Shown in pieces: positions 10,535 through 20,100 of a DNA stretch of 64,000 nt. How positions within the stretch are numbered: position 1 is the stretch's first letter; the number at the start of each line of letters is the position of its first letter. Position numbers and translations under genes: made by a program. The DNA comes from Larkinella rosea (GTDB lineage Bacteria > Bacteroidota > Bacteroidia > Cytophagales > Spirosomataceae): positions 372,001-436,000 of the forward strand of contig NZ_RQJO01000011.1 in NCBI RefSeq assembly GCF_003858635.1. Reading direction: 5' to 3'. The notes beneath the pieces are model-generated. The model was not told where the DNA came from and ran no database searches. It was given only the letters and a program-made list of their open reading frames with translations.

Positions 10535-10563
10535 CCCACTCCGGCATTAAATGCCGGAGTGGG
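10535..10563. terminator. Perfect GC-rich hairpin between two T9SS genes
   Basis: A 13-bp perfect stem (CCCACTCCGGCAT / ATGCCGGAGTGGG) with a 3-nt loop lies between the stop of the gene at 10629 and the start of the gene at 10499, both on the minus strand. There is no long T run on the minus side, so it could be a terminator, a processing or stability hairpin, or a repeat-derived palindrome. Confidence 0.6.
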
Positions 10564-10628
10564 CCTGTTTGCAATAGAGATGGTAGTGGGTCGTTGTCTC
10601 GGCCGGAGCCGGGACAACTGCCGCCGTA

Positions 10629-13466
10629 CTACTCTTTGAGCACCTTCAGCGTCGCGCTTTGGCGTCCACTGGTTACCCGCAGCAACAGCAGGCCGGGGGC
10701 CTGGTGATGGATCGATAAATGCTGGTGTTCCAGCGCCTGAGCGGTTTCGATCTGCCGCTGGCTCACCAGCCGCCCGCTGGCATCGGTCAATTTTAGCTGT
10801 AGTGGCTGACCTTCCGCGCCCGTAATCTCGACCTGAAGCTGATCGGAAACCGGGTTGCCCAACACCCGCACCTGCAACCCGGAACCGGTTTCGGCGGATA
10901 AGCGACCCGGGGTGTTACACTTCAGTTCTTTGCCTGACCATTTCAACTCGTAAACCGAACCCTGAACCCGTGCCCGGATCACGCGCTGGGTACCGTCTTT
11001 CAGGGCCGCCGGTGTTTCAAAACCATAGGCATGCGCCCCGTTGCCTTTGCCCGCATCTTTCAAATCCGGTCGGTAGATGTTGGCCAGGGTACTTCCCCAG
11101 ACGGTGACATTCCCCGGGCTGTTCTCGGTGTAAAATTCGACCGTCAGCGGGGTGTTCGGCTTGTTGCGGTCCCAGACCCAGCCCCGGATGCTCCCACACT
11201 CGACCTTGTCCAGATACCCGTCAAAACTGCCCGTCACCGAACTCGTCGATGCCGGAAGCACCGTCAGGTTGAAACTGACACTGTTGGTATTGCCATAGTC
11301 ATCCGCTGCCTGGTAGGCAATTACAAATGTGCCTTCGGTTTTGGGAGTACCGTAAATGATCCGTTCGAACGGATCGAAATACAGGCCGTTGGGCAAATTA
11401 TCCAGCCAGTAAAAAAGTTCGGCACCTTCCGGGTCCGAAAAGGCCACCAGCGTGGCCGAGAAGGGAACGTTTAACTGGGCCACCACGGGCGCAATCAGAA
11501 CGGTTGGTGTCGGTGCAACGGGAGGTTTGTTTTCCGGAAAATCCCCCTGGCGACAGACCAGTGCCTTCGGTGAGCCTTTCAGGATGAAGTTACTCCCACG
11601 GATGCGGGCTGTTAGAAGGTGCAGGTTATTATCGATCAGGCGTTCCGGAATGGAAAAATAGAAGGCATGGTTGCCGTTGCCCTTGCCCGCCTTCTGGAGG
11701 TCCGCCCGAAATTCACCGGCCGTCAGCGTTCCGATCACATTGGGTCCGTCCAGAATTTCGACCGAAACCGGGGTGTTGGGTTTGTTGCCATCCCAGGCCC
11801 AGCCCCGGAAGGTGCTACAATCCGCTCCGTACACATAACCGTCGAACGCGCCCGAAACCGATGAGCCGACCACTTCTACCGTCGGCGTAATGGTCGCCGA
11901 ACAACTGCCCCGGGTGCAGGTGACCGAATACATCTTTGTACCGATGGCTGAAGTCGGTACGGGAATGAAGGGGCCGGCGCCCTGAACACCGTTGGGACCA
12001 CTCCAGCTGATCTGCCCGGATTCACATCCATTGACCGTCAGCATGACTTCCGGGGTATTCTGGAGGATGGGAATGGTGGTGCTGTTGAGCTGATAGGTCA
12101 GTGTCGGCGTGGTGCAAGGCGACTCCCGCAAGGCAACCAGCCAGTAGTTCAATACGCCTTTTACGTTCTCGGTTTTATCCCCACCGGCGTTTGAATACGA
12201 GCCCCCCAGAAGATAAAAGTCGCCGGTGGCGCTTTGGCTAATCCCGGCCAGTTCATCATAATCCGTGCCCCCCAGGGTTTTGTCCCACGACCATTCCCCT
12301 TGCGAAGTCAGTTTGACCACCCAGAAATCGCGGTCTCCCCGGCTATCTTCCGACTTGAGGGCATTGCGAGTTGAATTGGAGAATCCGCCGACCAAATAAC
12401 CGCCGTCAGCAGTAGAAATGATTTTGGTGGGGTAATCGCCGTAGATTCCTCCCAGGGTCTTATCCCAGCTTTTGTGACCGTCGGCATCGACCTTCACCAC
12501 CCAATAATCGGAAACCCCGAAACAATTTGTCGATTTATCAAAACTTTTGTTGGACGAGGATGCTCCGCTTACCACCACTCCGCCATCGGAAGTGGCCGTG
12601 CCGGAGAGTGCGTCATCGTCCTGGTCTCCCCCGATGGTTTTATCCCAGAGCTTATTCCCGTCGGCGTCAATCTTGACCAGCCAGTAATCATTGGTACCGC
12701 GTACATTTTCGGTTTTATCGCCCCCGGCATTGGACCACGATGAACCGAACAGCACAAATTTTCCGTCCGAAGTGGGAATAATATTCGTCAAATACTGAAA
12801 TTCGGATCCGCCATATGCTTTATCCCAGACTTTATTCCCGTCCAGATCAACCCGGATCACCCAGTAATCGCCGGCACTCTTCAGAGGTGCCGTCTTATCC
12901 GGCCCCGGGGGCGAGGAAGACAGACACCCCAGCAGGTATCCCTGATTGTTTGGAAGCACGGCGATATCCATAATCTGGTCCTCCAGTTCTCCCCCAAAGG
13001 TCTTGTCCCAGCGTTTGGTGCCATCCGAATCGATTTTTACGAGCCAGCAGTCGGCGTAACCCCGGCCGTTCTCCGATTTATCCCCGCCAGCATCCGAGTC
13101 GGAGGCACCGCCCAGCAAAAAACCGCCATCGGGTGTCGCCACGATGGTCATTAAGGACTCGTAGTTGCTGCCGCCGATGGTTTTATCCCAGAGCTTCCCA
13201 CCACTGGCATTGACCTTGACGAGCCAGATATCGTTCGCGCCTTTGCTGTCTTCGGTTTTGTCACCACTGCTATTGGAGGACGAATTTCCGCCCAGCAGAA
13301 AACCGCCATCGCCCGTCGCAAGAATAAATTTGGCATTATCAAACGCATTGCCGCCGATGGTTTTATCGAAAACTTTGGTGACTTGTGCCCGCAGGACAGT
13401 GGTCGCCAAAAGGAATAAGAACGGTAACCACCAGCGATTGAATTGAATACATAAAATTTTATTCAT
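10629..13466 (-). CDS. Secreted T9SS cargo protein, third paralogue with seven propeller-like repeats
   Basis: 945 aa with signal peptide MNKILCIQF...VLRAQ (about 28 residues). Seven WDK[TA]xGG repeats span about 29-450, with recurrent GGDKTE and DYWLVK strands. The common tail follows: Ig-like Cys segment, GWAWD module, Ig-like linker, GWVWD module (slightly longer because of an ENSPGN insertion) and a sorting domain ending KVLKE. It is most similar to the gene at 4718, and the one between them (7644) has a different head. The cluster therefore alternates heads on a constant tail. A hairpin at 10535-10563 follows its stop. Confidence 0.88.
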   Translation of the reverse strand: MNKILCIQFNRWWLPFLFLLATTVLRAQVTKVFDKTIGGNAFDNAKFILATGDGGFLLGGNSSSNSSGDKTEDSKGANDIWLVKVNASGGKLWDKTIGGSNYESLMTIVATPDGGFLLGGASDSDAGGDKSENGRGYADCWLVKIDSDGTKRWDKTFGGELEDQIMDIAVLPNNQGYLLGCLSSSPPGPDKTAPLKSAGDYWVIRVDLDGNKVWDKAYGGSEFQYLTNIIPTSDGKFVLFGSSWSNAGGDKTENVRGTNDYWLVKIDADGNKLWDKTIGGDQDDDALSGTATSDGGVVVSGASSSNKSFDKSTNCFGVSDYWVVKVDADGHKSWDKTLGGIYGDYPTKIISTADGGYLVGGFSNSTRNALKSEDSRGDRDFWVVKLTSQGEWSWDKTLGGTDYDELAGISQSATGDFYLLGGSYSNAGGDKTENVKGVLNYWLVALRESPCTTPTLTYQLNSTTIPILQNTPEVMLTVNGCESGQISWSGPNGVQGAGPFIPVPTSAIGTKMYSVTCTRGSCSATITPTVEVVGSSVSGAFDGYVYGADCSTFRGWAWDGNKPNTPVSVEILDGPNVIGTLTAGEFRADLQKAGKGNGNHAFYFSIPERLIDNNLHLLTARIRGSNFILKGSPKALVCRQGDFPENKPPVAPTPTVLIAPVVAQLNVPFSATLVAFSDPEGAELFYWLDNLPNGLYFDPFERIIYGTPKTEGTFVIAYQAADDYGNTNSVSFNLTVLPASTSSVTGSFDGYLDKVECGSIRGWVWDRNKPNTPLTVEFYTENSPGNVTVWGSTLANIYRPDLKDAGKGNGAHAYGFETPAALKDGTQRVIRARVQGSVYELKWSGKELKCNTPGRLSAETGSGLQVRVLGNPVSDQLQVEITGAEGQPLQLKLTDASGRLVSQRQIETAQALEHQHLSIHHQAPGLLLLRVTSGRQSATLKVLKE

Positions 13467-13577
13467 ACATTCTTTGTTTAAGTTAGTTTAGTGTTTACGA
13501 ATATTGGTTCAATAGTCTGATTTAAAGCCTGTTATGATTCGGTTTGGCTAAGTACAAGACCAAGTTTGTGGAACGGG

Positions 13578-16500
13578 TTATTGCTTCAAAATTTTCAGAC
13601 TCATTGTTTTAATTCCGCTGTTAACCCGCAACAGCAGTAACCCGGCGGGTTGTTGTCCAACGAAAATGGTCTGTTGCTCTAGGGCAACCGCCCCGTCGAT
13701 CTGCCGCTGGCTCACCAGCCGCCCGCTGGCATCGGTCAATTTCAGCTGCAATGGTTGGCCCTCCGCGCCCCGGATTTCCACCTGGAGCTGATCGGAAACC
13801 GGATTGCCCAAGACCGTCACCTGAAGTCCTTCGGCGGTTTCGGCCGATAAGCGGGCGGGAGCAGGCGCAAAACAGGTCAGCACTTTGGGACCGCCTTTCA
13901 GATCGTACGTACTGCCCAACACCCGCGCCATGATGGGCCGCTGGACGCCATCCTTCAGGCCGTCCGGTACGGTAAAGCTGTAGGCATGCGCCCCATTGCC
14001 TTTGCCGGCAGTCTTCAGATCCTCCCGGTAGATATTCGCCACCGTGCTACCGAAGACTTCTTTGGTGAGAGTATGATAAAATTCTACTGTCAGGGGCGTA
14101 TTGGGTTTGTTGCGATCCCAGACCCAACCCCGGATTGTGCCGCATTCTACCTTGTCCAGGAAACCCTCAAAGTTGCCCGTCACGGTCGTGGTGGAAGCCG
14201 GGTTGACCGTCAGCGGGAAGCTTACCGAGTTGGTCAGCACGCCATCGCTGGCCGAATAGGCCAACACAAAGGTGCCGGCAACGGTGGGTGTGCCCGAAAT
14301 CACCCGGCTGGTCGTGTTAATCGATAACCCATCGGGTAAACCGCTCAGGGCGTAGGTCAATGGCTGGCCTTCCGGGTCGGTGAAAGCCACCAGCGTGCTG
14401 GAGAAGGGCACATTTACCTGAGCCGCCAGCGGAGCGATCAGAATGGAGGGAGAAGGCGGCACGGGTGCTTTGTTGGCGGGCGAACTACTGCCCTGACAGA
14501 CGAGGGATTTGGGTGAATCTTTCAGGATAAAGCCGCTGCCACTGACGCGGGCCGAGAGGCTGTGGGCTAAACCGTCTTTCAGGCTTTGGGGAATGCTCCA
14601 GCTGAAGGCGTGTTTGCCGTTGCCTTTGCCAGCCGTTAGCAGGTCCTGGCGGAACACATCGGCCAGCAGGGTGGCAACCACCGTCGCTCCATCGAGGATA
14701 TCGACCGAGACGGGGGTGTTGGGTTTGTTACGGTCCCAGGCCCAGCCCCGGAAGGTACTGCAATCGGCTCCGTAGATAAAACCGTCGAATGAACCGGTTA
14801 CCGCCGAAGAACTAATCGAGACCGTAAGGGTGCCGGGCGCACTGGGGCAAATCCCCCCCGTGCAGGTGGCCGAGTAAATGATACTCGCCACCGCCGATGT
14901 GGGCACATTGATCACCGTACCGGTTCCGGAAGAAGCATCGGAACCTTTCCAGGTAGCGGCTCCACCCGGACATCCCGTGATGTTGACCGTGACATTGGCC
15001 GTATTCTGCCAGATCGGAAGGCTTACCGATGGGTTCAGGCTGAGCGAGGGGGCCGCGCCGGAATTGACACTAAGAGAAAAAGCGTTGGTAGTCAGTGAAT
15101 TACAGGCGGACGTGATCACCAGTTGATAACTGCCCCCATCACCGGCCTGCACATGGGTCAGACTGAGGGCCGCGGTGGTCTGGGAAGCGCCCAGGGAATT
15201 CCCATCCCTGAACCACTGGAACGTTAGCGAACCAATGCCCGAGGCCGAAACCGGTACGCTGACCGCGCTTCCGATGCAAACCGTCGAAGCCGACACCGGC
15301 TGTCCGGTAATGGTAACCCCCTGAAATTCATAGGCTCCTATATCGACAGTATTGACAAAGCGCGGGTTCCCGGCCAGATCGGTGGTGATGCCCGTCAGCT
15401 CGGTTGCGGTATTGGTTCCGGCATTTACCGGCAGCGAGCAGGCCACCAGTTGCAGGTTCTCATTATCGGCATCCACGAAAGGGGACGTCGCGGTGGTCAG
15501 GTTACTCGGATCAGTAAGCGCAGCGCTGGTCGAGGCATCGATCAGGCTATGGTTCGAAAAATAGCTTCCATAAAAGGAGGAAATGGGATTCTCCCCATTG
15601 TCGTACAGAATGCAATTCGTAAAGTGCACCTGACCGACCTGATTAGAAGTGCCACCGCAGTCTAAATAGACAACACCGTTTCCGGAGCTACCGCTGTTTT
15701 TACTAAAGCTGCAGTTGGTCAGGGTGAGGATGCTGGTCCCCCCGTTCTGGGCATCACCAAATAAAGTTCCCCCTTCTCCGACGGATGTATTTCCGATAGA
15801 ACTACAATTCGTAATAACCGGACTTGCGTTACCACTTGCTCCATTGTTATGGATTGCAGCCGCACCGGTCCTGTTGCTGAAATAGCCGGTAACCTGATTT
15901 TTAGTGAAACTACAGGCGATAATAACCGGACTACAGTTCCCGCCAATGCCATTGTTATACATACCGGCCCCGGCAACGGAAGCGGTGTTCAACCGGAAGG
16001 TACAGCGTTCAATCCGGGGTTTATTGGTTCCTCCTTCGGAATGGTTATAAATGGCCCCGCCAACCAGAGCCTGGTTTTTGAGGAAGGTACACTGCCGAAT
16101 ACAGATCGGATTATTGGGATCTGCGCCCCGGCTGTTAAAAATACCTCCTCCACGTTGGTCACTGGTGTTACTTTCAAAGTGACAATCCGTAATAACGGTA
16201 TTGCTGCCGGGCTGGACCCCCTGATTGTACATAGCCCCACCATGCGCCCCGGCCGAATTCAGCATAAACGTACAGCTGGCGATCGTGGGAGCCGTGGGTT
16301 GTCCACCCAGTTCCAGGTTGAGAATTCCACCACCCCAGTTATCCGAATCGGTGCCATTTGCCCGTCCCCCCGTAATGACAACGCCGTCCAGGCGCGTCTG
16401 GCTGCTGGCACTGTAGAACCGCACCACATGGTAGCTGTTGCCGTTGTCCAGGGTGTTGTTGTTGTCGATATCGCCCGAGAGTGTCGTGCTGGACGGATTG

Positions 16501-16844
16501 GTGGTCCGGTTTCCGGTGCCGGGATCATACCCCCCGTACACCTGAACTCCCGAAGCGATGGTGAAGGATTGGGTTCGGTCCGTGGTGGCGGTGGGTTTGT
16601 AGGTACCCTGCCCGACCAGAACCGTCGTGCCCGTCGGGGAGGTCGCCAGCAGGGTTTGCAGCGAGGTTCCGGCGTAGGCCGTTGCCCAGGAAGTTCCATC
16701 CTGAGTGGTTGTTCCCCCGGTTGGGGTAACATACGAAACCTGAGCGGAAGCTGACCAGACTACGAAGAACAGCGCAAAAATTGAAAGCAGGCATAGGCCG
16801 TTTTTACCCGGGGCCGTTACAGGGAAGGGTAGATTTCTATTCAT
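13578..16844 (-). CDS. Secreted T9SS protein with beta-helix-like head and Ig-like domains
   Basis: 1088 aa with a signal peptide (about 1-35, ending SASAQ). Residues about 36-505 hold the pattern of a right-handed beta-helix of the polymorphic outer-membrane/choice-of-anchor type: TYKPTAT, a GGYDPGTG motif, and repeated GGA[MI]YN and CTF segments, ending with DIGAYEF. Next come an Ig-like segment (about 510-600), a second Ig-like segment, GWAWD module, Ig-like linker, GWVWD module and a sorting domain ending KILKQ. Such heads usually bind or cleave polysaccharide, but no catalytic residues can be assigned by eye. This is the first gene of the five-gene minus-strand run, and 343 bp without another gene lie upstream. 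Confidence 0.87.
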   Translation of the reverse strand: MNRNLPFPVTAPGKNGLCLLSIFALFFVVWSASAQVSYVTPTGGTTTQDGTSWATAYAGTSLQTLLATSPTGTTVLVGQGTYKPTATTDRTQSFTIASGVQVYGGYDPGTGNRTTNPSSTTLSGDIDNNNTLDNGNSYHVVRFYSASSQTRLDGVVITGGRANGTDSDNWGGGILNLELGGQPTAPTIASCTFMLNSAGAHGGAMYNQGVQPGSNTVITDCHFESNTSDQRGGGIFNSRGADPNNPICIRQCTFLKNQALVGGAIYNHSEGGTNKPRIERCTFRLNTASVAGAGMYNNGIGGNCSPVIIACSFTKNQVTGYFSNRTGAAAIHNNGASGNASPVITNCSSIGNTSVGEGGTLFGDAQNGGTSILTLTNCSFSKNSGSSGNGVVYLDCGGTSNQVGQVHFTNCILYDNGENPISSFYGSYFSNHSLIDASTSAALTDPSNLTTATSPFVDADNENLQLVACSLPVNAGTNTATELTGITTDLAGNPRFVNTVDIGAYEFQGVTITGQPVSASTVCIGSAVSVPVSASGIGSLTFQWFRDGNSLGASQTTAALSLTHVQAGDGGSYQLVITSACNSLTTNAFSLSVNSGAAPSLSLNPSVSLPIWQNTANVTVNITGCPGGAATWKGSDASSGTGTVINVPTSAVASIIYSATCTGGICPSAPGTLTVSISSSAVTGSFDGFIYGADCSTFRGWAWDRNKPNTPVSVDILDGATVVATLLADVFRQDLLTAGKGNGKHAFSWSIPQSLKDGLAHSLSARVSGSGFILKDSPKSLVCQGSSSPANKAPVPPSPSILIAPLAAQVNVPFSSTLVAFTDPEGQPLTYALSGLPDGLSINTTSRVISGTPTVAGTFVLAYSASDGVLTNSVSFPLTVNPASTTTVTGNFEGFLDKVECGTIRGWVWDRNKPNTPLTVEFYHTLTKEVFGSTVANIYREDLKTAGKGNGAHAYSFTVPDGLKDGVQRPIMARVLGSTYDLKGGPKVLTCFAPAPARLSAETAEGLQVTVLGNPVSDQLQVEIRGAEGQPLQLKLTDASGRLVSQRQIDGAVALEQQTIFVGQQPAGLLLLRVNSGIKTMSLKILKQ

Positions 16845-17187
16845 AAGTTTACACCATGGATGGGTTTGGCTTCCAGGCGATAAACCTAAGTGGATTTTCA
16901 GGGAAGGACTATCTCAATCTTCCCAATTACTATAACAATCTTCCCACCCGGTAAAAATTGGAAAAATAAGCCCTAAAACTTTACGGCAAAGGTTGAGTTG
17001 GGACAAAAACGATAGAGATTGGTAGGATTGTGATAGCGTTCCTGCCCGCAGCCCGGTGGGTTTGTGCTGGAGAAGACGGCTGGTTTCCAATCCGTACCAG
17101 ATTGGGTGAGTATACTCCAAATACAGACAGACCCGCCTGAGCCAGGCGGGTCTTGTTTTACGGTGCGTATGGAAGACAGCTCTTTCG
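16845..17187. other. Intergenic region between the T9SS cluster and the hybrid kinase
   Basis: No convincing gene in 343 bp. It must hold the promoter of the minus-strand gene at 16844. A terminator hairpin (17130-17152) for the hybrid kinase lies at its right end. One 68-codon frame on the minus strand has no recognisable features. Confidence 0.6.
17130..17152. terminator. Rho-independent terminator after the hybrid sensor kinase
   Basis: A 10-bp stem (GACCCGCCTG / CAGGCGGGTC) with a 3-nt loop lies 36 bp beyond the stop codon of the minus-strand hybrid kinase. The plus-strand side is followed by TTGTTTTA, so it may work in both directions. Confidence 0.8.
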
Positions 17188-20100
17188 TTACAAGGATTTG
17201 GTTTGGGCCAGATATTGCCTTGGGGTCAGTTGGTAGTGCTGTCGAAACATTTTGGTGAAGTGCGCCGGAGATTCAAACCCCACCAGGTTGGCGGTCTCCG
17301 AAATCGGTCGCCCGGCCACCAGCAACTGGATGGATCGCTTCAGGCGGTACACCCGAATAAAATCACTGGGGGTCATTCCCGTTACCGCTCTCATTTTTCG
17401 GTAAAGACTCATCCGGCTCAGGTTCGTATGTTTCATCATGTCTTCGACCCGAAACTCCGAATTGTCGAGATTGACTTCCATAAGCAGCGTGATACTTTGC
17501 AGAAACGGATCGGTGTCGGCGGGAATCTGTTCGGATCGGGAAGCTCCCGGCTGCATTAACTCGGCCTGAAGCCGCTCCCGCGTCCGACGCTGATTCTCCA
17601 GGAGATTCCGGATTCGCAACTGCAACTCCAGCACATGGAAAGGCTTGGTCAGGTAGTCATCCGCCCCCCGCGTCAACCCCTCGATCCGATCCTGATAGGA
17701 CACCTTTGCTGTTAGCAGCATCACCGGAATGTGGCTGGTCCGGAGGTCACTTTTCAAGCGGTTGCAGAAAGTATAGCCGTCCATCACCGGCATCATCACA
17801 TCACTGATAATGATATCCGGCATCTGTTCAAGCGCCAGCGCCAGGCCTTCCTGCCCGTTACGAGCCTGCTTAACTTCGTACCTGGGAAAGCTTTCAATGA
17901 TAAATTGCACCAGATCGGTATTATCCTCGACCAAAAGTATCCGAACCCGTTCGTTGCCAACCTCTTCGGTGGGACTAATTGTCGACAACGCAATGCTCGT
18001 CGGTCCTTTTTCAGCAACCTGGGCCACCCGAACCGGCAACCAGACCCGGAAAAGCGTGCCCAGCCCTTCCCGGCTCTCCACCATGATCTGTCCCTGTTGG
18101 CACTCCACCAGTTCTTTGACCAGCGAGAGCCCGATGCCCGTTCCCGACGGCCGGTTCGGAAGATGTTCCGTTACCGTTTCAACCTGATAATACCGGTTAA
18201 AGATCAGCGGTACACTAACGGGAGAAATGCCAATACCCGTATCATGCACCTCGAGTTCGATCCCTTCCTGCTGTCCTTCCAGAGGCTGCACCCGCACCCA
18301 CACACTTCCCCCTTTCGGCGTAAACTTCAGGGCATTCGACACCAGATTATAGATGATCTGCTCGAGCTTGTCGGAATCAAACCAGTAGTGTGACACCAGG
18401 CGGTTTTCGAAAAAAAAGCCGATGCCCAGCCCCGAAGCCTGTTCCCGAAACGGGGCCAGCCACTGGTCCAGACATTGGCCTAAATCGCCCAGCGACTCGT
18501 TGACGGTCATCAGGTTGGCTTCCAGTTTGGAGAAGTCCATCAATTGGTTAATCAGCCGCAGCAAATGGCGGGCCTGGGCTTCCATGATCGATACCCGGCG
18601 CACGATTCCGGGCTCCAGCGGCTGTTGCAGCAATTGTTCGGCGGGCGACAAAATCAGCGTTAAAGGCGTCCGGAACTCGTGGGTCACATTGGCAAAAAAC
18701 CGGGTTTTCATTGCATCCACTTCCCGGAGTTTCGCAGCTTCGTGTTCCCTCAGCGCCATCGATTGCTGCATCTTGAGCCGGTTGACGTAATTCTGAAACA
18801 GGCCGTAAGCCATTCCGACCACAATGAGGGTATAGAACGCATACGCCCACCAGGTGGCCCACCAAGGTGGATCAATGACAATTTTCAGGGTTCTTATCCT
18901 CGAACTCCAGAGGCCGGTCAAGTTGCTCGCGTTCAGGCGCAGGGTGTACGTACCGGGCCTTAAATCCGTAAAAACCGCTTCGGGCCGACGGTTTTCAACC
19001 CAGTTGCGGTCCAGTCCCACCAGTTGGTAGCGATACCGGTTTTTATCGTGTTTGTTGAACTGCAGAACCGCAAATTCAATGGTCAGAAAGTTTTGATTAT
19101 AAGGCAGGCTTAGTTCGTGGATGGCCTGAATCGGTAAGTCGCCCAGGGGCGAGTCCGGACCCGGTGCGACCGGTTTATTATTGACGTAAAGTTTCGTGAT
19201 CTCGGTGGTGGGCTGAAACGAATCCGGGCGAATCTGACTCGGGTAGAAAGCCGTAATCCCCTCTAACCCGCCCATCAGGATGCGTTCCTCGGTGGTCCCG
19301 GTCCGTCGGAATTCCGCACCACGGCGCACCGGTGCGGGTAGGTGCAAAAAGTGAAACCGGTTGAACTCCTCGGCCAAAATACCGTCTTCGGTTGTATAGG
19401 TCTGGATGTGCAGGGTTTGCCGGTCGATGCGGCAGAGCCCCTTGTTGGTGCCCGCCCACACAGTTCCCTGCTGATCGGGAATCACCGAATAGATTACGTT
19501 GTTGGGAAGGCCATCAATGACCGACAACCGTTTGGTCAAACCGGTTTTTTTGTTGAAAAGACAAATGCCGCTACCGAAGGTGCCGATCCAGAGCAGGTCC
19601 GGATTCTGCGGGTCAGGGGCCATCGCCAGCAGGGCATTGGTGCTGAGCGACGCCGGGTTATTACGGGTATGGGTGTAGGGTTTGATACGTCCGTTGGTCC
19701 GGTCAATCCGCAGTAAACCGCCGGAAGAGGTAGCCAGCCAAAGCGCCTGGTCATCCACAACCAGCATCTGGTGTGTGTTTAGCGGTGGGTGAGGGATGGG
19801 GTAAGGGAATGCCCTCCACTGGGTTTGCTGCTCATCATACCAAAAAGCGGTTGTATCGAAAACCGCCCACACACGCCCGGTCGGGTCCGTGGCCAGGGGG
19901 CAGGTTTTATAGCCGATGACATCGCTTTCGAAAGGGGTCGGAAAAGGAACGGGGTCGAGTTTGTTTTTCTGAAAATCAACCCGATAGAAATTGGAACTCC
20001 CCATGTTATACCACATTCGTCCGCGCTGATCGAACGTGTAGCGGAAATTGTAACTGGATAGCACGACCTTGCTGGCGGGGGCAGGTTGACGGGGAACCTG

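Noticed and set aside
1838-13466. Recurring short DNA motifs every 170-200 bp considered as regulatory repeats
   Set aside because: They are explained by the protein-level WDKTxGG repeats.
15849-16754. 301-codon frame on the plus strand
   Set aside because: Antisense to the beta-helix T9SS gene; no domain or start context.
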